The position numbers were made by a program, and so were the translations under genes. Below the pieces are notes generated by a model. That model searched no databases, was not told the origin of the DNA, and saw only the letters and a list, made by a program, of their open reading frames with translations. Shown piece by piece: positions 33,726 through 44,763 of a stretch of 64,000 nucleotides of DNA. Origin of the DNA: an uncultured Saprospiraceae bacterium (GTDB taxonomy: Bacteria > Bacteroidota > Bacteroidia > Chitinophagales > Saprospiraceae); NCBI GenBank assembly GCA_937928405.1, contig CALFWZ010000181.1, positions 1 to 64,000 on the forward strand. Reading direction: 5' to 3'. How positions within the stretch are numbered: the stretch's first letter is position 1; every line of letters begins with the position of its first letter.

Positions 33726-36228
33726 AACTTTTCTCTATTTTGTTAAAAAATTGTCCTACCACCTTTAGTGCATTCTGTAAAAAATGCTCGTCAGCAACTG
33801 GTATTTTAATAAAAGTCTGTCCTGACTTCTCGTCTTTTTCAGTAATATTTTTCACAAAATCAGCAGTCTTTTCTGGGCTTTGTAAAACCTTTGCCATTCC
33901 TTGAAAAAAGGCCATTCCTTGTTGTAGAATTTCCTGTGGATCGTTGGGGATTCTAGGTTGACCGGGTATCTCAATAGCATTTGCTTCTTCTGGATTGGGC
34001 GTATTAGAAAAGGCCGGATCATTGGATGAGTCTTCCTGGTTAGGGGATTCCTGTTCCGCAATTTCTTTTTTAATTTCTTCCATTGAAGCATCAGCAGGCG
34101 CAGGGTGTAATGATTTCTGCTGCTCACTTTCTGTCAAATCTTCAATCTTACCCATAAAGCTGGAAAACTTGGATTGGGACAAAAATATGGCATCTTCTCC
34201 ATCGTCCAGCACTCCTTTAAACATGGCATTTTTAAACTTTAGTACGCCCAGCATCCTATGTTCAATGGTATGAGCGGCTACGAGATTAATAACTTGTACG
34301 GGACGTTTTTGCCCCATCCGATAAACCCGTGCAATACGCTGTTCCAGAATAGCTGGATTCCAGGGGATGTCCAGGTTTACCACTAGAGAAGCAGATTGTA
34401 AATTGAGACCCACCCCTCCAGCATCGGTGGATAAAAATACCCTACAATTGGGGTCATCTCTAAAATTATCCAACAGTGCCTGCCGCTTTTTACTGGGGAC
34501 ACCTCCATGTAAATATTGGTAGGACATATCCCGCTCTTCGAGTTCTTGCGCAACTATATTATTCATTCGAGCCCATTGACTGAAAATGACCACTTTTGCT
34601 TCTGGATCGCAGAAAAACTCTTCCAGGATACAAATTAACTCAGTAATTTTAGTATCAAAACGGGTCTCCTGGTCAATGACGTAAGTGCTATCACAAACCA
34701 TTCGCATTTTACTAAGTGCGCTCATCAAACGCTTACGATCTGGTTCACTCAGAAATTTATATCTTCTCCATTTTGCCACCAGCCGTGCTACTTGATCTTT
34801 TTGGTCATCGTGTACTTCTCGTTGTTCTTCCGTCATCGGTACCAGTAGCACTTTATCCTGTCGTTTGGGGATTTGTCGAAGGACTTGTTTCTTTGTTCTA
34901 CGAATGAGCGTGTCGGATAATACCTGAGCAATTTCTTTTAAATGGGTATAGCCCATTATTTTTCCAGATTCGGGGTCACTGATTTGATGATGATCCAGAA
35001 AACGGTAAAGTGGTCCGAGCTTAAACTGATTAATAAATTGCATGATGGAATACAATTCTTCGAGACGATTTTCAATCGGTGTACCTGTCAGTACAATAGC
35101 ATAAGGAGATTTTATTTTTTTAATGGCAATACTAGTTTTTGCTTTCCAGTTTTTGATACGTTGTGCTTCGTCCAGAATAACGAGGTCGGGTTCCATTTGA
35201 TTGAGGTATTTTAGGTCGTTGGCTGCCATTCGATATCCCAATATTTGATAAAAATCTTCGTTCTCTTGATATTGCTTTTTACGTTTTAAAATGCCACCTT
35301 CTACTACATGCGCCGTAGAGTTAGTAAATTTTTCAATCTCGCTTTTCCACTGATACTTCAAAGAAGTTGGGCAAACTATGATTACTCTACCAATTTTATA
35401 ATATTTTTTGTAGAACTCGGCTGCGGCAATGGCTTGTACAGTTTTTCCTAATCCCATATCGTCAGCTAATAAACTTCGACCTGCATTGGCAAGGAATTGT
35501 ACCCCTAATTTTTGATAATCGTATAATTTAATTTTTAGTAAAGATTTAAATAGAGGAGCGTCCTTCCCTTTTTTAAACAGTCTCTTGTTTTTAATTAGCC
35601 GATTAATAGTCCTTCTTTTTTCTAAGATAAACTCCAGGGCATCGTCGTAACAGCGGAAGTCATCACTGGTGGAACGGGCACTTTCGAGTAGTTTTTCAAA
35701 TTTTAAATATCCATTTTTACTGAGAATTCCATCTTTTGTAAAAAAAATATCTTTAAGTCTTTGAAAGTCGGCAGTGTTTTTTGTTCCAATGCTCATGCGA
35801 ATGACCCGCTCTTTTCGATAGTCTAGATAAATAGAAGAATGCGGTTGTTGATAGCCAGCGTTAAATATTTTTCGATAGCCTCTTTTTCGAGGTAGTTTGT
35901 TGAGTGCGTAACCTAAATGTTTACAGGTACCTAGTTGATTGGTTTTAAAATCAAGGCAAGCGCAAAAATTAGCACTATCATCTTTACTGCGAATGGCTAT
36001 TTTATACTGACTGCCTGTCTCAGGATTGAGGATCATAAAATCCGAAAAAATAGGATGATCTCCGAGATTGGTTAATTTAAATTTTGTCTGCTTTCCAAAT
36101 TGCTTACGCAATGCTGCTTGCCATTGATCTAGGGTGAGGTCATCCGGTTTGCGTGTATAGGAAATTTTCTTTTCTTTTTTTCTTTTACGCCTTTTTTTTG
36201 GCTTACGGGTCGTTGTCTGTTTGCTCAT
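33724..36228 (-). CDS. SNF2-family helicase with N-terminal SWIM zinc finger
   Basis: An 834-aa superfamily 2 ATPase of the SNF2/RapA type, expected to translocate on DNA or remodel protein-DNA complexes. A basic N-tail (KPKKRRKRKKEKK) precedes a SWIM finger, CACLDF...GTCKHLGYAL (CxC...CxH, about residue 90-112). Then come Walker A LADDMGLGKT, DEAQ box, TGTPIENR, and the C-terminal lobe with SQWARM, STDAGGVGLNLQSA and QRIARVYRMGQ. The acidic, Pro/Ser-rich region after about 690 is probably disordered. It stands alone; its target is unknown. Confidence 0.93.
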   Translation of the reverse strand: MSKQTTTRKPKKRRKRKKEKKISYTRKPDDLTLDQWQAALRKQFGKQTKFKLTNLGDHPIFSDFMILNPETGSQYKIAIRSKDDSANFCACLDFKTNQLGTCKHLGYALNKLPRKRGYRKIFNAGYQQPHSSIYLDYRKERVIRMSIGTKNTADFQRLKDIFFTKDGILSKNGYLKFEKLLESARSTSDDFRCYDDALEFILEKRRTINRLIKNKRLFKKGKDAPLFKSLLKIKLYDYQKLGVQFLANAGRSLLADDMGLGKTVQAIAAAEFYKKYYKIGRVIIVCPTSLKYQWKSEIEKFTNSTAHVVEGGILKRKKQYQENEDFYQILGYRMAANDLKYLNQMEPDLVILDEAQRIKNWKAKTSIAIKKIKSPYAIVLTGTPIENRLEELYSIMQFINQFKLGPLYRFLDHHQISDPESGKIMGYTHLKEIAQVLSDTLIRRTKKQVLRQIPKRQDKVLLVPMTEEQREVHDDQKDQVARLVAKWRRYKFLSEPDRKRLMSALSKMRMVCDSTYVIDQETRFDTKITELICILEEFFCDPEAKVVIFSQWARMNNIVAQELEERDMSYQYLHGGVPSKKRQALLDNFRDDPNCRVFLSTDAGGVGLNLQSASLVVNLDIPWNPAILEQRIARVYRMGQKRPVQVINLVAAHTIEHRMLGVLKFKNAMFKGVLDDGEDAIFLSQSKFSSFMGKIEDLTESEQQKSLHPAPADASMEEIKKEIAEQESPNQEDSSNDPAFSNTPNPEEANAIEIPGQPRIPNDPQEILQQGMAFFQGMAKVLQSPEKTADFVKNITEKDEKSGQTFIKIPVADEHFLQNALKVVGQFFNKIEKS

Positions 36229-36320
36229 AGAACTATTATTTGGTTGAATAAGCCAAGTTACAAAACAAACTAGAGAAATAGCATCTACAATTAGAATTTT
36301 AATAAAAACAAAATAAATTC

Positions 36321-36360
36321 AAAAAAGGCTGTATCCTTAATCAATAGAAGACAGCCTCTT
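36321..36360 (-). terminator. Intrinsic terminator of rtcB
   Basis: AGGCTGT pairs with ACAGCCT, extended by a partly paired inner segment, and on the minus strand is followed by TTTTTT. It lies about 70 bp after the rtcB stop. Confidence 0.75.
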
Positions 36361-36428
36361 ATATATTACAACGCTGAAATTTTTTTTACCCAGAAAAAGT
36401 GTACTCACGGAAGTCCTTTTCAAAAAAA

Positions 36429-37949
<1,521 letters not shown>

Positions 37950-37989
37950 TCATTTTGCGCAGTAAAAATTATTTTTTAATTTTGTGGAT

Positions 37990-38066
37990 AATTGTTAGTT
38001 AGCTAGTTGGTCTTTCTATCATGCATCTTCGCGATTGCAGGAAGCCAACAGGCTAATAGCTAGGGT
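37990..38066. repeat. 8-bp period fold-back array (GCNAACNR type)
   Basis: The right arm reads GCCAACAG, GCTAATA, GCTAGGG; the left arm is the complement of units such as CCAACTA and GCTAACTA. Same octamer word as at 20748-20852 and 40640-40734, but shorter and more decayed. In the divergent region between rtcB and the WYL regulator. Confidence 0.65.
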
Positions 38067-38245
38067 GTTCAATCTACCCTAAACTTATTGAAAATTTATC
38101 AATGTATTTTTAAAACAAATAAATGTTCACGTTCTGATTAAACAAAGTAAGATTAAGTAAATTTAGACACAAAAAATAGTTTTACTAGTCTGATAATCAA
38201 CCTTTTATAAGGTGATTTGCTTAGTGGTGGACAGATTCGTAAATC

Positions 38246-38280
38246 AATATTGAATACTGAATATTCGATATTCAATATTC
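38246..38280. repeat. 7-bp period palindromic array
   Basis: On the minus strand it reads GAATATT, GAATATC, GAATATT, CAGTATT, CAATATT, five heptamers in register. The array is largely self-complementary. It lies about 80 bp upstream of the WYL regulator start. Confidence 0.65.
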
Positions 38281-38360
38281 ATTTTTTGCAGGTTTTCTTT
38301 CACAAGTTGAACATCCTAGTTAATAGCCAATAGCTTTTTTAAATTTAAAAAAAATTGTGC

Positions 38361-39371
38361 ATGGCCCAGAATAAAAACGCATTAATTCGCTATAAAACGA
38401 TTGATCAATGTCTACAGAATAATCATCGGCAATGGACATTAGAAAATTTGATTACCGCATGTTCGGATGCTTTATATGAATATGAAAACAAAGATACCAA
38501 CGTCTCTAAACGTACGGTACAGCTCGATATTCAGTTGATGCGCAGTGATAAGTTGGGGTATAATGCACCGATAGAAGTATACGATCGAAAATATTATCGC
38601 TACGCGGATCCCAATTATTCAATTACCGATATTCCCTTAACAGAAAATGATATGGGGATTCTTTCTGAAACGGTGGAGATGTTGAAGCAGTTTAAAGACT
38701 TTTCTTTGTTTTCAGAATTGGGTGGGATTATTCAACGTTTAGAAGATAAAGTTTACACAGAAAAGACCAATCAGTCTGCCATTATCCATTTAGATAAAAA
38801 TGAAAATTTAAAAGGGCTAGAATATTTGGATCAATTGTATCAAGCGATCTTAAAAAAGATTTGTTTAAAAATTAATTATCAATCCTTTAAAGCACGGACA
38901 CCTACGGAATTTATTTTTCATCCTTTTATTTTAAAAAAATTTAATAATCGTTGGTTTCTAGTCGGTAAAAAACATCAACAGGATCAAGTCTTGACCTTAG
39001 CCTTGGATCGAATTACATCTATTGACTTGGATTTGAAAACCCGTTATCGGAATGGTAATTTTGATGGAGATAAATATTATAAAAACACCATCGGCGTGAC
39101 GGTTTTAAACGACGATAGTGTGGAAACGGTAATTTTAAAAATTGATCGTCGGAATGCTCCTTACGTATTGACCAAACCGTTTCATCATTCCCAAAAAGTG
39201 CTAGAAAGGTTTTCGAATGGTAGTGTGACAATCAGTCTAGCGGTACATCATAATTTTGAATTAGAACGACTCATTTTAGGATTCGGTGCCTCTATCGAAG
39301 TGCTCAAGCCTCGTCGGTTGCGTAATCGTATTAAACAGAATCTGAAAAATAATCTTGCACAGTATGAGTAA
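38361..39371 (+). CDS. WYL-domain transcriptional regulator
   Basis: A 336-aa regulator. Residues 8-80 form a winged helix (TIDQCLQNNHRQWTLENL; VSKRTVQLDIQLMRSD). Residues about 150-230 form the WYL domain (KICLKINYQSF...HPFILKKFNNRWFLVGK), and the C-terminus has the WCX pattern. WYL domains bind nucleic-acid-like ligands. It is divergent from rtcB across a 470-bp region with two fold-back arrays, so control of rtcB is a reasonable guess. The frame opens 6 bp earlier at TTG, but ATG at 38361 gives a normal N-terminus. Confidence 0.88.
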   Translation: MAQNKNALIRYKTIDQCLQNNHRQWTLENLITACSDALYEYENKDTNVSKRTVQLDIQLMRSDKLGYNAPIEVYDRKYYRYADPNYSITDIPLTENDMGILSETVEMLKQFKDFSLFSELGGIIQRLEDKVYTEKTNQSAIIHLDKNENLKGLEYLDQLYQAILKKICLKINYQSFKARTPTEFIFHPFILKKFNNRWFLVGKKHQQDQVLTLALDRITSIDLDLKTRYRNGNFDGDKYYKNTIGVTVLNDDSVETVILKIDRRNAPYVLTKPFHHSQKVLERFSNGSVTISLAVHHNFELERLILGFGASIEVLKPRRLRNRIKQNLKNNLAQYE

Positions 39372-39406
39372 AGACAACTCATAAATTGCCTTTATGTGAA
39401 TTGTCT

Positions 39407-40009
39407 CTACACCGCTCCCAGATAAATATCAAACGTAACCGCCAGATTCCCTTGCGTATCTTCTAACGCAATCGGCAAAATTCTACGCACTGCTTTTTCC
39501 TGTGAAGCCCAGCGATCTTTTTCGATGTGTGGATCTCCCTGAAAGTATAATTGAGAAATCAATTCACGGCTATTTTTTTCTGTCACACGAAAATGAATAT
39601 GTGCGGGACGGTAAAGTTGCCCATTGAGGTATTTGCCAGGTAGAATCGTTTTAAAAGCATATTTACCATTTTGATCAGAACGCCATTTACCGCGTTGACG
39701 AAAAGCACTGGAATCATTATCATATTCGCCTTCGGTGTCGCAGTGCCAGATTTCGACGAGGGCGTTGGGTAGGGGCGTGACGCAGTCGGCTCCGTAAACC
39801 GTACCCTGTAATGTAATCACCGAACCTACCAATCCGGGATACGTCAAATCCTGTCGCAAGGGCGCTTCTGCTCGATAGAAAGGTCCCAAAATATCATTGG
39901 TGGTATCGCAGTCTCCCACAAATTGATCGTCCTCTTTTTTGACCATTCCGAAAGCAGAGATACTGCAAATAGCAAGGGTCGTCTTTTTTAGAAAATCTTT
40001 TCGGCGCAT
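39407..40009 (-). CDS. Intradiol ring-cleavage dioxygenase-like protein
   Basis: A 200-aa protein of the protocatechuate 3,4-dioxygenase fold. Non-haem Fe(III) ligands are visible as Tyr in DTEGEYDN, Tyr in QLYRPAHIHF and the two His of the same HIH segment, followed by the QLYFQGDP motif. The N-terminus MRRKDFLKKT followed by a hydrophobic stretch resembles a twin-arginine or lipoprotein-free export signal. Bacteroidota members of this exported group often have no known substrate. It is isolated from aromatic-degradation genes. Confidence 0.86.
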   Translation of the reverse strand: MRRKDFLKKTTLAICSISAFGMVKKEDDQFVGDCDTTNDILGPFYRAEAPLRQDLTYPGLVGSVITLQGTVYGADCVTPLPNALVEIWHCDTEGEYDNDSSAFRQRGKWRSDQNGKYAFKTILPGKYLNGQLYRPAHIHFRVTEKNSRELISQLYFQGDPHIEKDRWASQEKAVRRILPIALEDTQGNLAVTFDIYLGAV

Positions 40010-40177
40010 AATCTTGGATGTTAAAATGGAAGGGGCTGCTCTTTAAACGTAGAAAAAATGTCTTTGTTGTCTTGGGAATAATGCGATGATATTAACGTTA
40101 AAGTATGGGAGTGGTTATAACATTTTAGTTCGATTTCAGTATAACTAAGGCATTAGTTTTTTACCAAAAAAATCATT

Positions 40178-40576
40178 ATGAAAGAGAATACGTTCAACAT
40201 ACAATTTTATCTTTTACTGCTGACTGTTTCTCTGGTAGCCTATTCTGGTTGTCAAGATGAAGAAGAGATAACCAGAGCAGACTTTATTGGAAGTTACCAA
40301 ATCTCTGAGGTCTGTAATGGAGTTACAGATGACTATGTTCTGACGATCGCTGCCGCAACGGATAGCAATGATGGAATTGTAATTACAAATCTATGGAATT
40401 GGGAAGAGCAAATGGCAGGGACGGTAAGTGGCGAGGTGATCACGATACCATCACAAATTGCAGAGGATGTATCTTTTATTGGTAACGGCAATCTTTCGGG
40501 CAATACCTTGACGATCACCTATAGCGCGGTAGATGGAGCTATTAACGAAACATGTGTAGCTTCTGGTAATAAGTAA
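40178..40576 (+). CDS. Small hypothetical lipoprotein
   Basis: A 132-aa exported protein with a lipobox-like YSGC near residue 25, followed by acidic QDEEE as is common in Bacteroidota lipoproteins bound for the outer membrane. The rest is a small beta-rich domain of lipocalin-like length (ADFIGSYQISEVCNG...GNLSGNTLTITYSA). It resembles small lipoproteins of unknown function. It stands alone between the dioxygenase and the YdjM-like gene. Confidence 0.7.
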   Translation: MKENTFNIQFYLLLLTVSLVAYSGCQDEEEITRADFIGSYQISEVCNGVTDDYVLTIAAATDSNDGIVITNLWNWEEQMAGTVSGEVITIPSQIAEDVSFIGNGNLSGNTLTITYSAVDGAINETCVASGNK

Positions 40577-40639
40577 CAAGATTATTTATCTATTAAAAAT
40601 AACATGAGTCATTCCGAATTTTTTCTCTAGAAAAATATT

Positions 40640-40734
40640 GCCAGTTGGCCTGTTAGCTTGTTGGCCAGTTTGCCCTCTTTTTACATAAAAAGAGGGCAAA
40701 CTAGCTAATAGCCAACAAGCTAACTAGCAAAAAA
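40640..40734. repeat. 8-bp period fold-back array (GCNAACNR type)
   Basis: The right arm in register: GCAAACTA, GCTAATA, GCCAACAA, GCTAACTA, GCAAAAAA (40696-40734). The complement of the left arm reads GCAAACTG, GCCAACAA, GCTAACAG, GCCAACTG. The tip is a perfect 15-bp inverted repeat (40669-40683 with 40686-40700). The rest of the 317-bp gap between the lipoprotein and the YdjM-like gene has only a possible -7 element TATGTTTG at 40793-40800. Confidence 0.82.
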
Positions 40735-40893
40735 CAATATTTTCAAGGGAAAACTAGAAGGTAAAATAATAATAATGAAATTCGGGATGATTTATGTTTG
40801 TGGAACTGAACAGGAATCGTAATAGTGATTTGATATTTCGTTAATTTTACGCTCTTTAGGCAAACATTCTACGAGGAAAAGCATTAGTAATAC

Positions 40894-42114
40894 ATGGATT
40901 CATTTACACAAATAGCGCTGGGAGCAGCAGTTGGAGAGACCGTTTTGGGAAAAAAAGTAGGCAACCGAGCGATGGTTTGGGGGGCGGTCGGAGGTACGAT
41001 TCCTGATTTAGATATCTTGGCTAATTTTGTCACGGACGAAATGACAGCGCTGGCCTTTCATCGAGGTATCAGTCATTCATTTTTATTTGCCGCTACTTTT
41101 CCGATTGCCTTAGGTTGGTTGGTGCATCGCTTGTATACTAGTGGTGCCTATAAAACCAAAGCCTATAAATCTGTCGTTATTTTTGGAGCGATGTTATTTT
41201 TTACGGCGGTGGCTACGGTGATCTGTGCTATACCAATTTTGACGGGTGGCGATCCATATTATCCGACGATTATTGGATTTACAATTTTGGGAATTGCTTT
41301 AGCACACTGGTTGAAAGTGAGCTATTATCGAGCAACGCTGACGGAGGTCAATGCGACATGGAAAGACTGGTCTTGGTTATTATTTTGGGCCGTGTTTACC
41401 CATCCGTTGTTGGATTGTTGTACGGCCTATGGAACCCAAGTATTCCAACCTTTTTCCGATTATCGAGTTGGCTTAAATAATATTTCGGTCGTCGATCCGA
41501 TTTATACTTTACCACTGCTGGTTGGTTTGTTTTTAGCTGCTCGCCTTTTTAGAAATGCTCGACTCCGAGCATTGTTTAATTATTTTGGACTAGGATTAAG
41601 CACGGCTTACCTGGTTTTTACTTTTTGGAATAAGACCAGGATTAATACGGTTTTTGAAAATACCATGGTCCGAGACGAAATAGTTTGGGAACGTTACACC
41701 ACCTCTCCCACTATTTTTAATAATGTACTTTGGAATTGTCTGGCGGAAACAGAAGATGCATTTTATTATGGAAAATATTCCTTACTAGACAAAGAAGCTG
41801 CTGTCAATGATCTGGTCAAAATTCCTAAAGGTCACGAAAAAATAGCTGCCTATCAGGACGACGAAAGCATCAAAATCCTTCAGTGGTTTTCTAATGATTA
41901 TTATAATGTGGTGACCAATAGTAAAGGAGAATTACAATTGAACGATTTGCGTTTTGGTACAGGAAGTGAAGGTGCGCACTCAGACGAAGATTATATTTTT
42001 AAATTTATTTTAGAAGAAGAAAACGGAAAGATAAACGCACACCAAACCCGAGAACGCAACGAGACCATTAGCGAAACCTTTGTAACTTTGTGGAAGCGAA
42101 TTAAGGGGAAGTAG
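40894..42114 (+). CDS. YdjM-like membrane-bound metal-dependent hydrolase
   Basis: A 406-aa protein of the LexA-binding, inner-membrane-associated hydrolase family. Hallmarks: MDSFTQIALGAAVGE, GTIPDLDIL, the HRGISHSFLF metal motif, and FTHPLLDCCTAYGTQ. About five transmembrane helices fill residues 1-260, followed by a soluble C-terminal domain that is longer than in the E. coli homologue. Substrate unknown. A GT39 gene follows after 42 bp. Confidence 0.86.
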   Translation: MDSFTQIALGAAVGETVLGKKVGNRAMVWGAVGGTIPDLDILANFVTDEMTALAFHRGISHSFLFAATFPIALGWLVHRLYTSGAYKTKAYKSVVIFGAMLFFTAVATVICAIPILTGGDPYYPTIIGFTILGIALAHWLKVSYYRATLTEVNATWKDWSWLLFWAVFTHPLLDCCTAYGTQVFQPFSDYRVGLNNISVVDPIYTLPLLVGLFLAARLFRNARLRALFNYFGLGLSTAYLVFTFWNKTRINTVFENTMVRDEIVWERYTTSPTIFNNVLWNCLAETEDAFYYGKYSLLDKEAAVNDLVKIPKGHEKIAAYQDDESIKILQWFSNDYYNVVTNSKGELQLNDLRFGTGSEGAHSDEDYIFKFILEEENGKINAHQTRERNETISETFVTLWKRIKGK

Positions 42115-42156
42115 TATTTATAGTTTATTTTGTCCAGGTACTTAACAAATTAAAGC

Positions 42157-43647
42157 ATGACTAATTTAGTATTTGGAATAATTACAATTGTGATTTGTGC
42201 TCTATTGGTACTTACTGCGGGAAACTTATTTTTTAAAAGGGAAAAGTACACCACTGCTGTTTTGTTGTTAGTATTAGTGGGTCTCATTTTGAGGGTATAT
42301 GTTGGCACAGATTTCTATTTACACGAATGGGATGAAAGATATCATGCTTTAGTGGCTAAGAACTTGATGCAACATCCATTGACTCCTACGCTATATGATC
42401 ATCCCATCCTATCCTATGATTATCGAAATTGGACCGCTAATCATATTTGGGTGCATAAGCAGCCGGTGCCATTATGGTCTATGGCATTGAGTATGTTCTT
42501 TTTTGGTGTGAATGAGATAGCTTTAAGGATCCCTTCTATTATATTATCTACGATCGCCATTTTTTTTACGTATAAGATTGGTGCGTTGATCTTTGGACGT
42601 GAAGTAGGATTTATTGCTGCTTTTTTACATAGTATTCATGGATTATCGATTGAGTTGACAGGTGGAAGAATTTCTACAGATCATATAGATATTTTCTTTG
42701 CCTTTTTTACTGAACTAGCCGTGCTCTTCGCCTTATTTTATAAAACTAGAAACGGAGATAGAAAGTATTTATGCTTAATGGGTATTTCGATAGGAATCGC
42801 CATTTTATGTAAATGGTTACCGGCACTTATTGTACTTCCTGTCTGGTTATTATTGGTATTGGATAAGGATAGTCAATTGTCCTATCGCAAAATTGCGGTA
42901 GATCTAGTCATGGTTATTCTTATCGTTTTTACAGTTTTTATTCCTTGGCAATTATACATTCATACGGCCTTTCCATTAGAAGCGGCATTTGAAAGTGAAT
43001 ATAATATAAGACATCTTTTTGAAGGCCTTGAAGGACATGGAAAACCATTCTATTACCATATTAATAAAATCAGGATCCAATATGGAGAGCTAATCTATAT
43101 TCCGTTGTTGTGGTGGATTTGGAAAAGTATGGTAAAAGGATTAAGAAAAAAAGAAACTATCTGGTTGGCTTTTTCTTGTTGGTTATTTATTCCGTTGACC
43201 TTTTTTTCCTTTGCTCAAACGAAGATGCAAGCATATACCTTCATTGCTGCTCCGGTCCTGTTTATTATAACTGCTGTTTTTTGGAGATACTTGCGGATTA
43301 GAAAACCTGCTCATAAATGGGGTCAATGGATTTCTACTGTGTTTGTCTTTTTATTGTTATTGTTGCCTGTACGGTATTCAATTGAAAGAATAAAACCTTT
43401 TTCATTACAAGATCGTACTCCGGATTGGGTGGAAAATATCAAGCAACTCGAATCCATCGTTAAGGATCAAGAAAAAACGATTCTCTTTGGAACAGACAGA
43501 CCCATTGAGACGATGTTCTATTGTGATAATATAATTGCTTATGCTCGTCTGCCGGAAATGACTACGATAGACTCACTTATAAAAGAGGGATTTAAGGTTT
43601 ATGTTTTGGATGAAAGCGGAATGGTAAAGCCGTATCAAAAAAGATAA
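42157..43647 (+). CDS. GT39-family glycosyltransferase
   Basis: A 496-aa membrane protein of the ArnT/PMT clan with about ten transmembrane helices. The first periplasmic loop contains HEWDERYHALVAKNLM; the acidic pair matches the catalytic Asp-Glu motif of this clan. It presumably transfers a sugar from a polyprenyl-phosphate donor to lipid A, glycan or protein on the periplasmic side. It follows the YdjM-like gene closely on the same strand and converges with the sulfatase-like gene. Confidence 0.88.
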   Translation: MTNLVFGIITIVICALLVLTAGNLFFKREKYTTAVLLLVLVGLILRVYVGTDFYLHEWDERYHALVAKNLMQHPLTPTLYDHPILSYDYRNWTANHIWVHKQPVPLWSMALSMFFFGVNEIALRIPSIILSTIAIFFTYKIGALIFGREVGFIAAFLHSIHGLSIELTGGRISTDHIDIFFAFFTELAVLFALFYKTRNGDRKYLCLMGISIGIAILCKWLPALIVLPVWLLLVLDKDSQLSYRKIAVDLVMVILIVFTVFIPWQLYIHTAFPLEAAFESEYNIRHLFEGLEGHGKPFYYHINKIRIQYGELIYIPLLWWIWKSMVKGLRKKETIWLAFSCWLFIPLTFFSFAQTKMQAYTFIAAPVLFIITAVFWRYLRIRKPAHKWGQWISTVFVFLLLLLPVRYSIERIKPFSLQDRTPDWVENIKQLESIVKDQEKTILFGTDRPIETMFYCDNIIAYARLPEMTTIDSLIKEGFKVYVLDESGMVKPYQKR

Positions 43648-43707
43648 GGATACTCGGATTCTGTTTGTTCTTTTTTATCGGTGAGTATAAAATTTTGAAT
43701 TAGAATT

Positions 43708-44637
43708 TCAGTTTGAATGCTTCCCAATCCACTCCTGAAATTTTTCAAATTTTCCTGGATGATAGGCCGAAACATTATCTGTCTCTTCTGGGTCCGTAAT
43801 CATATCAAATAATTGCCATGCTGCGTTGGGGTTTTTCCGATACATTTTCCATTGATTATACCGTAAAATTTTAGGACCATTTTTGTTGGAAGATGTCCAG
43901 TATAAAATCCGGTCATTGAGTAGGGTAGTAGGTTGTTTAATATTTTTATAAAAAGACTGACCGTCGAGGGTATTGGCGGAGTAGGGGGCATTTAAAAAAT
44001 CTGCAATGGTTGGAAATAAATCTGCGGTGTAAATTGCTTGGTTACTAACTCCTTTTTTTACTTTATCGTCCGCGGTATAAAAGACCAACGGTACTCGCAA
44101 ACTGCTCTCGCTATACGCAGCTCCAGCCCCCGATAGTGCGGTAAGTACGATCAACGTATTTTGTGAAATCTGAGATAGTAGATTGGCGATTTTGTCATCC
44201 AATTGTGCAAGACTATTCGAATTTAATTTAGTAAGATAGACGGTAGGTGCTATTTTGTCAAGACTGGACCAGTGCGCTAGCGTCGACTGATCTATCATTT
44301 TATATTTTTTGGATAACAACGTATTTTTAAAATTATTCAAATTTTTATTATCAAAATTATCCGATAGCAAATGCCCCGTATGCATCCCGGATGCTAATGC
44401 CTGCTCGGCCAATTCAATTTCTGGACTTGCGGTAAATGCTTTTGTAAAAACAACGCCGTTTTCAGCTAACTGTTTTAAGGCTGCGTGTGATTGCCAATCC
44501 TCTATTCCGTTTTCCGTCCATGCAGTGGGCCATTTTTCTATTAATAATAAAACAACATTCGGATCACTAGAAGCCTGATCTGAACAAGATTGAAAAAATG
44601 AGATGGAAATAAAAAAGAAAAAGATAAGCCAGCGCAT
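43708..44637 (-). CDS. Sulfatase-fold lipoprotein without the catalytic motif
   Basis: A 309-aa lipoprotein (signal MRWLIFFFFIS, lipobox FQSC) with an alkaline-phosphatase/sulfatase fold. C-terminal hallmarks are clear: LRVPLVFYTA, IYTADLFPTIADF, DGQSF, and WQLFDMITDPEETDN. Active-site parts are gone. The formylglycine motif CxPxR is replaced by ASPEIELAE, the first metal-ligand strand NxLLxxxDD reads NVVLLLIEKW, and the usual SDHG is LTALSGAGA. It is about 150 residues shorter than active sulfatases. I infer a catalytically dead, surface-anchored scaffold or carbohydrate binder. The frame opens 13 codons upstream, but ATG at 44637 starts the signal peptide. Confidence 0.78.
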   Translation of the reverse strand: MRWLIFFFFISISFFQSCSDQASSDPNVVLLLIEKWPTAWTENGIEDWQSHAALKQLAENGVVFTKAFTASPEIELAEQALASGMHTGHLLSDNFDNKNLNNFKNTLLSKKYKMIDQSTLAHWSSLDKIAPTVYLTKLNSNSLAQLDDKIANLLSQISQNTLIVLTALSGAGAAYSESSLRVPLVFYTADDKVKKGVSNQAIYTADLFPTIADFLNAPYSANTLDGQSFYKNIKQPTTLLNDRILYWTSSNKNGPKILRYNQWKMYRKNPNAAWQLFDMITDPEETDNVSAYHPGKFEKFQEWIGKHSN

Positions 44638-44708
44638 AAAGGAGATGTTTAGTGATTGGATGGTTGGATCTAGCACTCAATTTACGAATTAAAATATTGG
44701 GCACAAAA

Positions 44709-44740
44709 AAAACACTCCGAAGATAACTCCGGAGTGTTTT
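44709..44740. terminator. Intrinsic terminator of the glycine-rich gene
   Basis: AAAACACTCCG pairs perfectly with CGGAGTGTTTT around a 10-nt loop. It lies 24 bp after the stop of the minus-strand gene at 44764 and has an A-run upstream on the plus strand. Confidence 0.88.
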
Positions 44741-44763
44741 ATAGTCGTATTCTTATGATTAGA

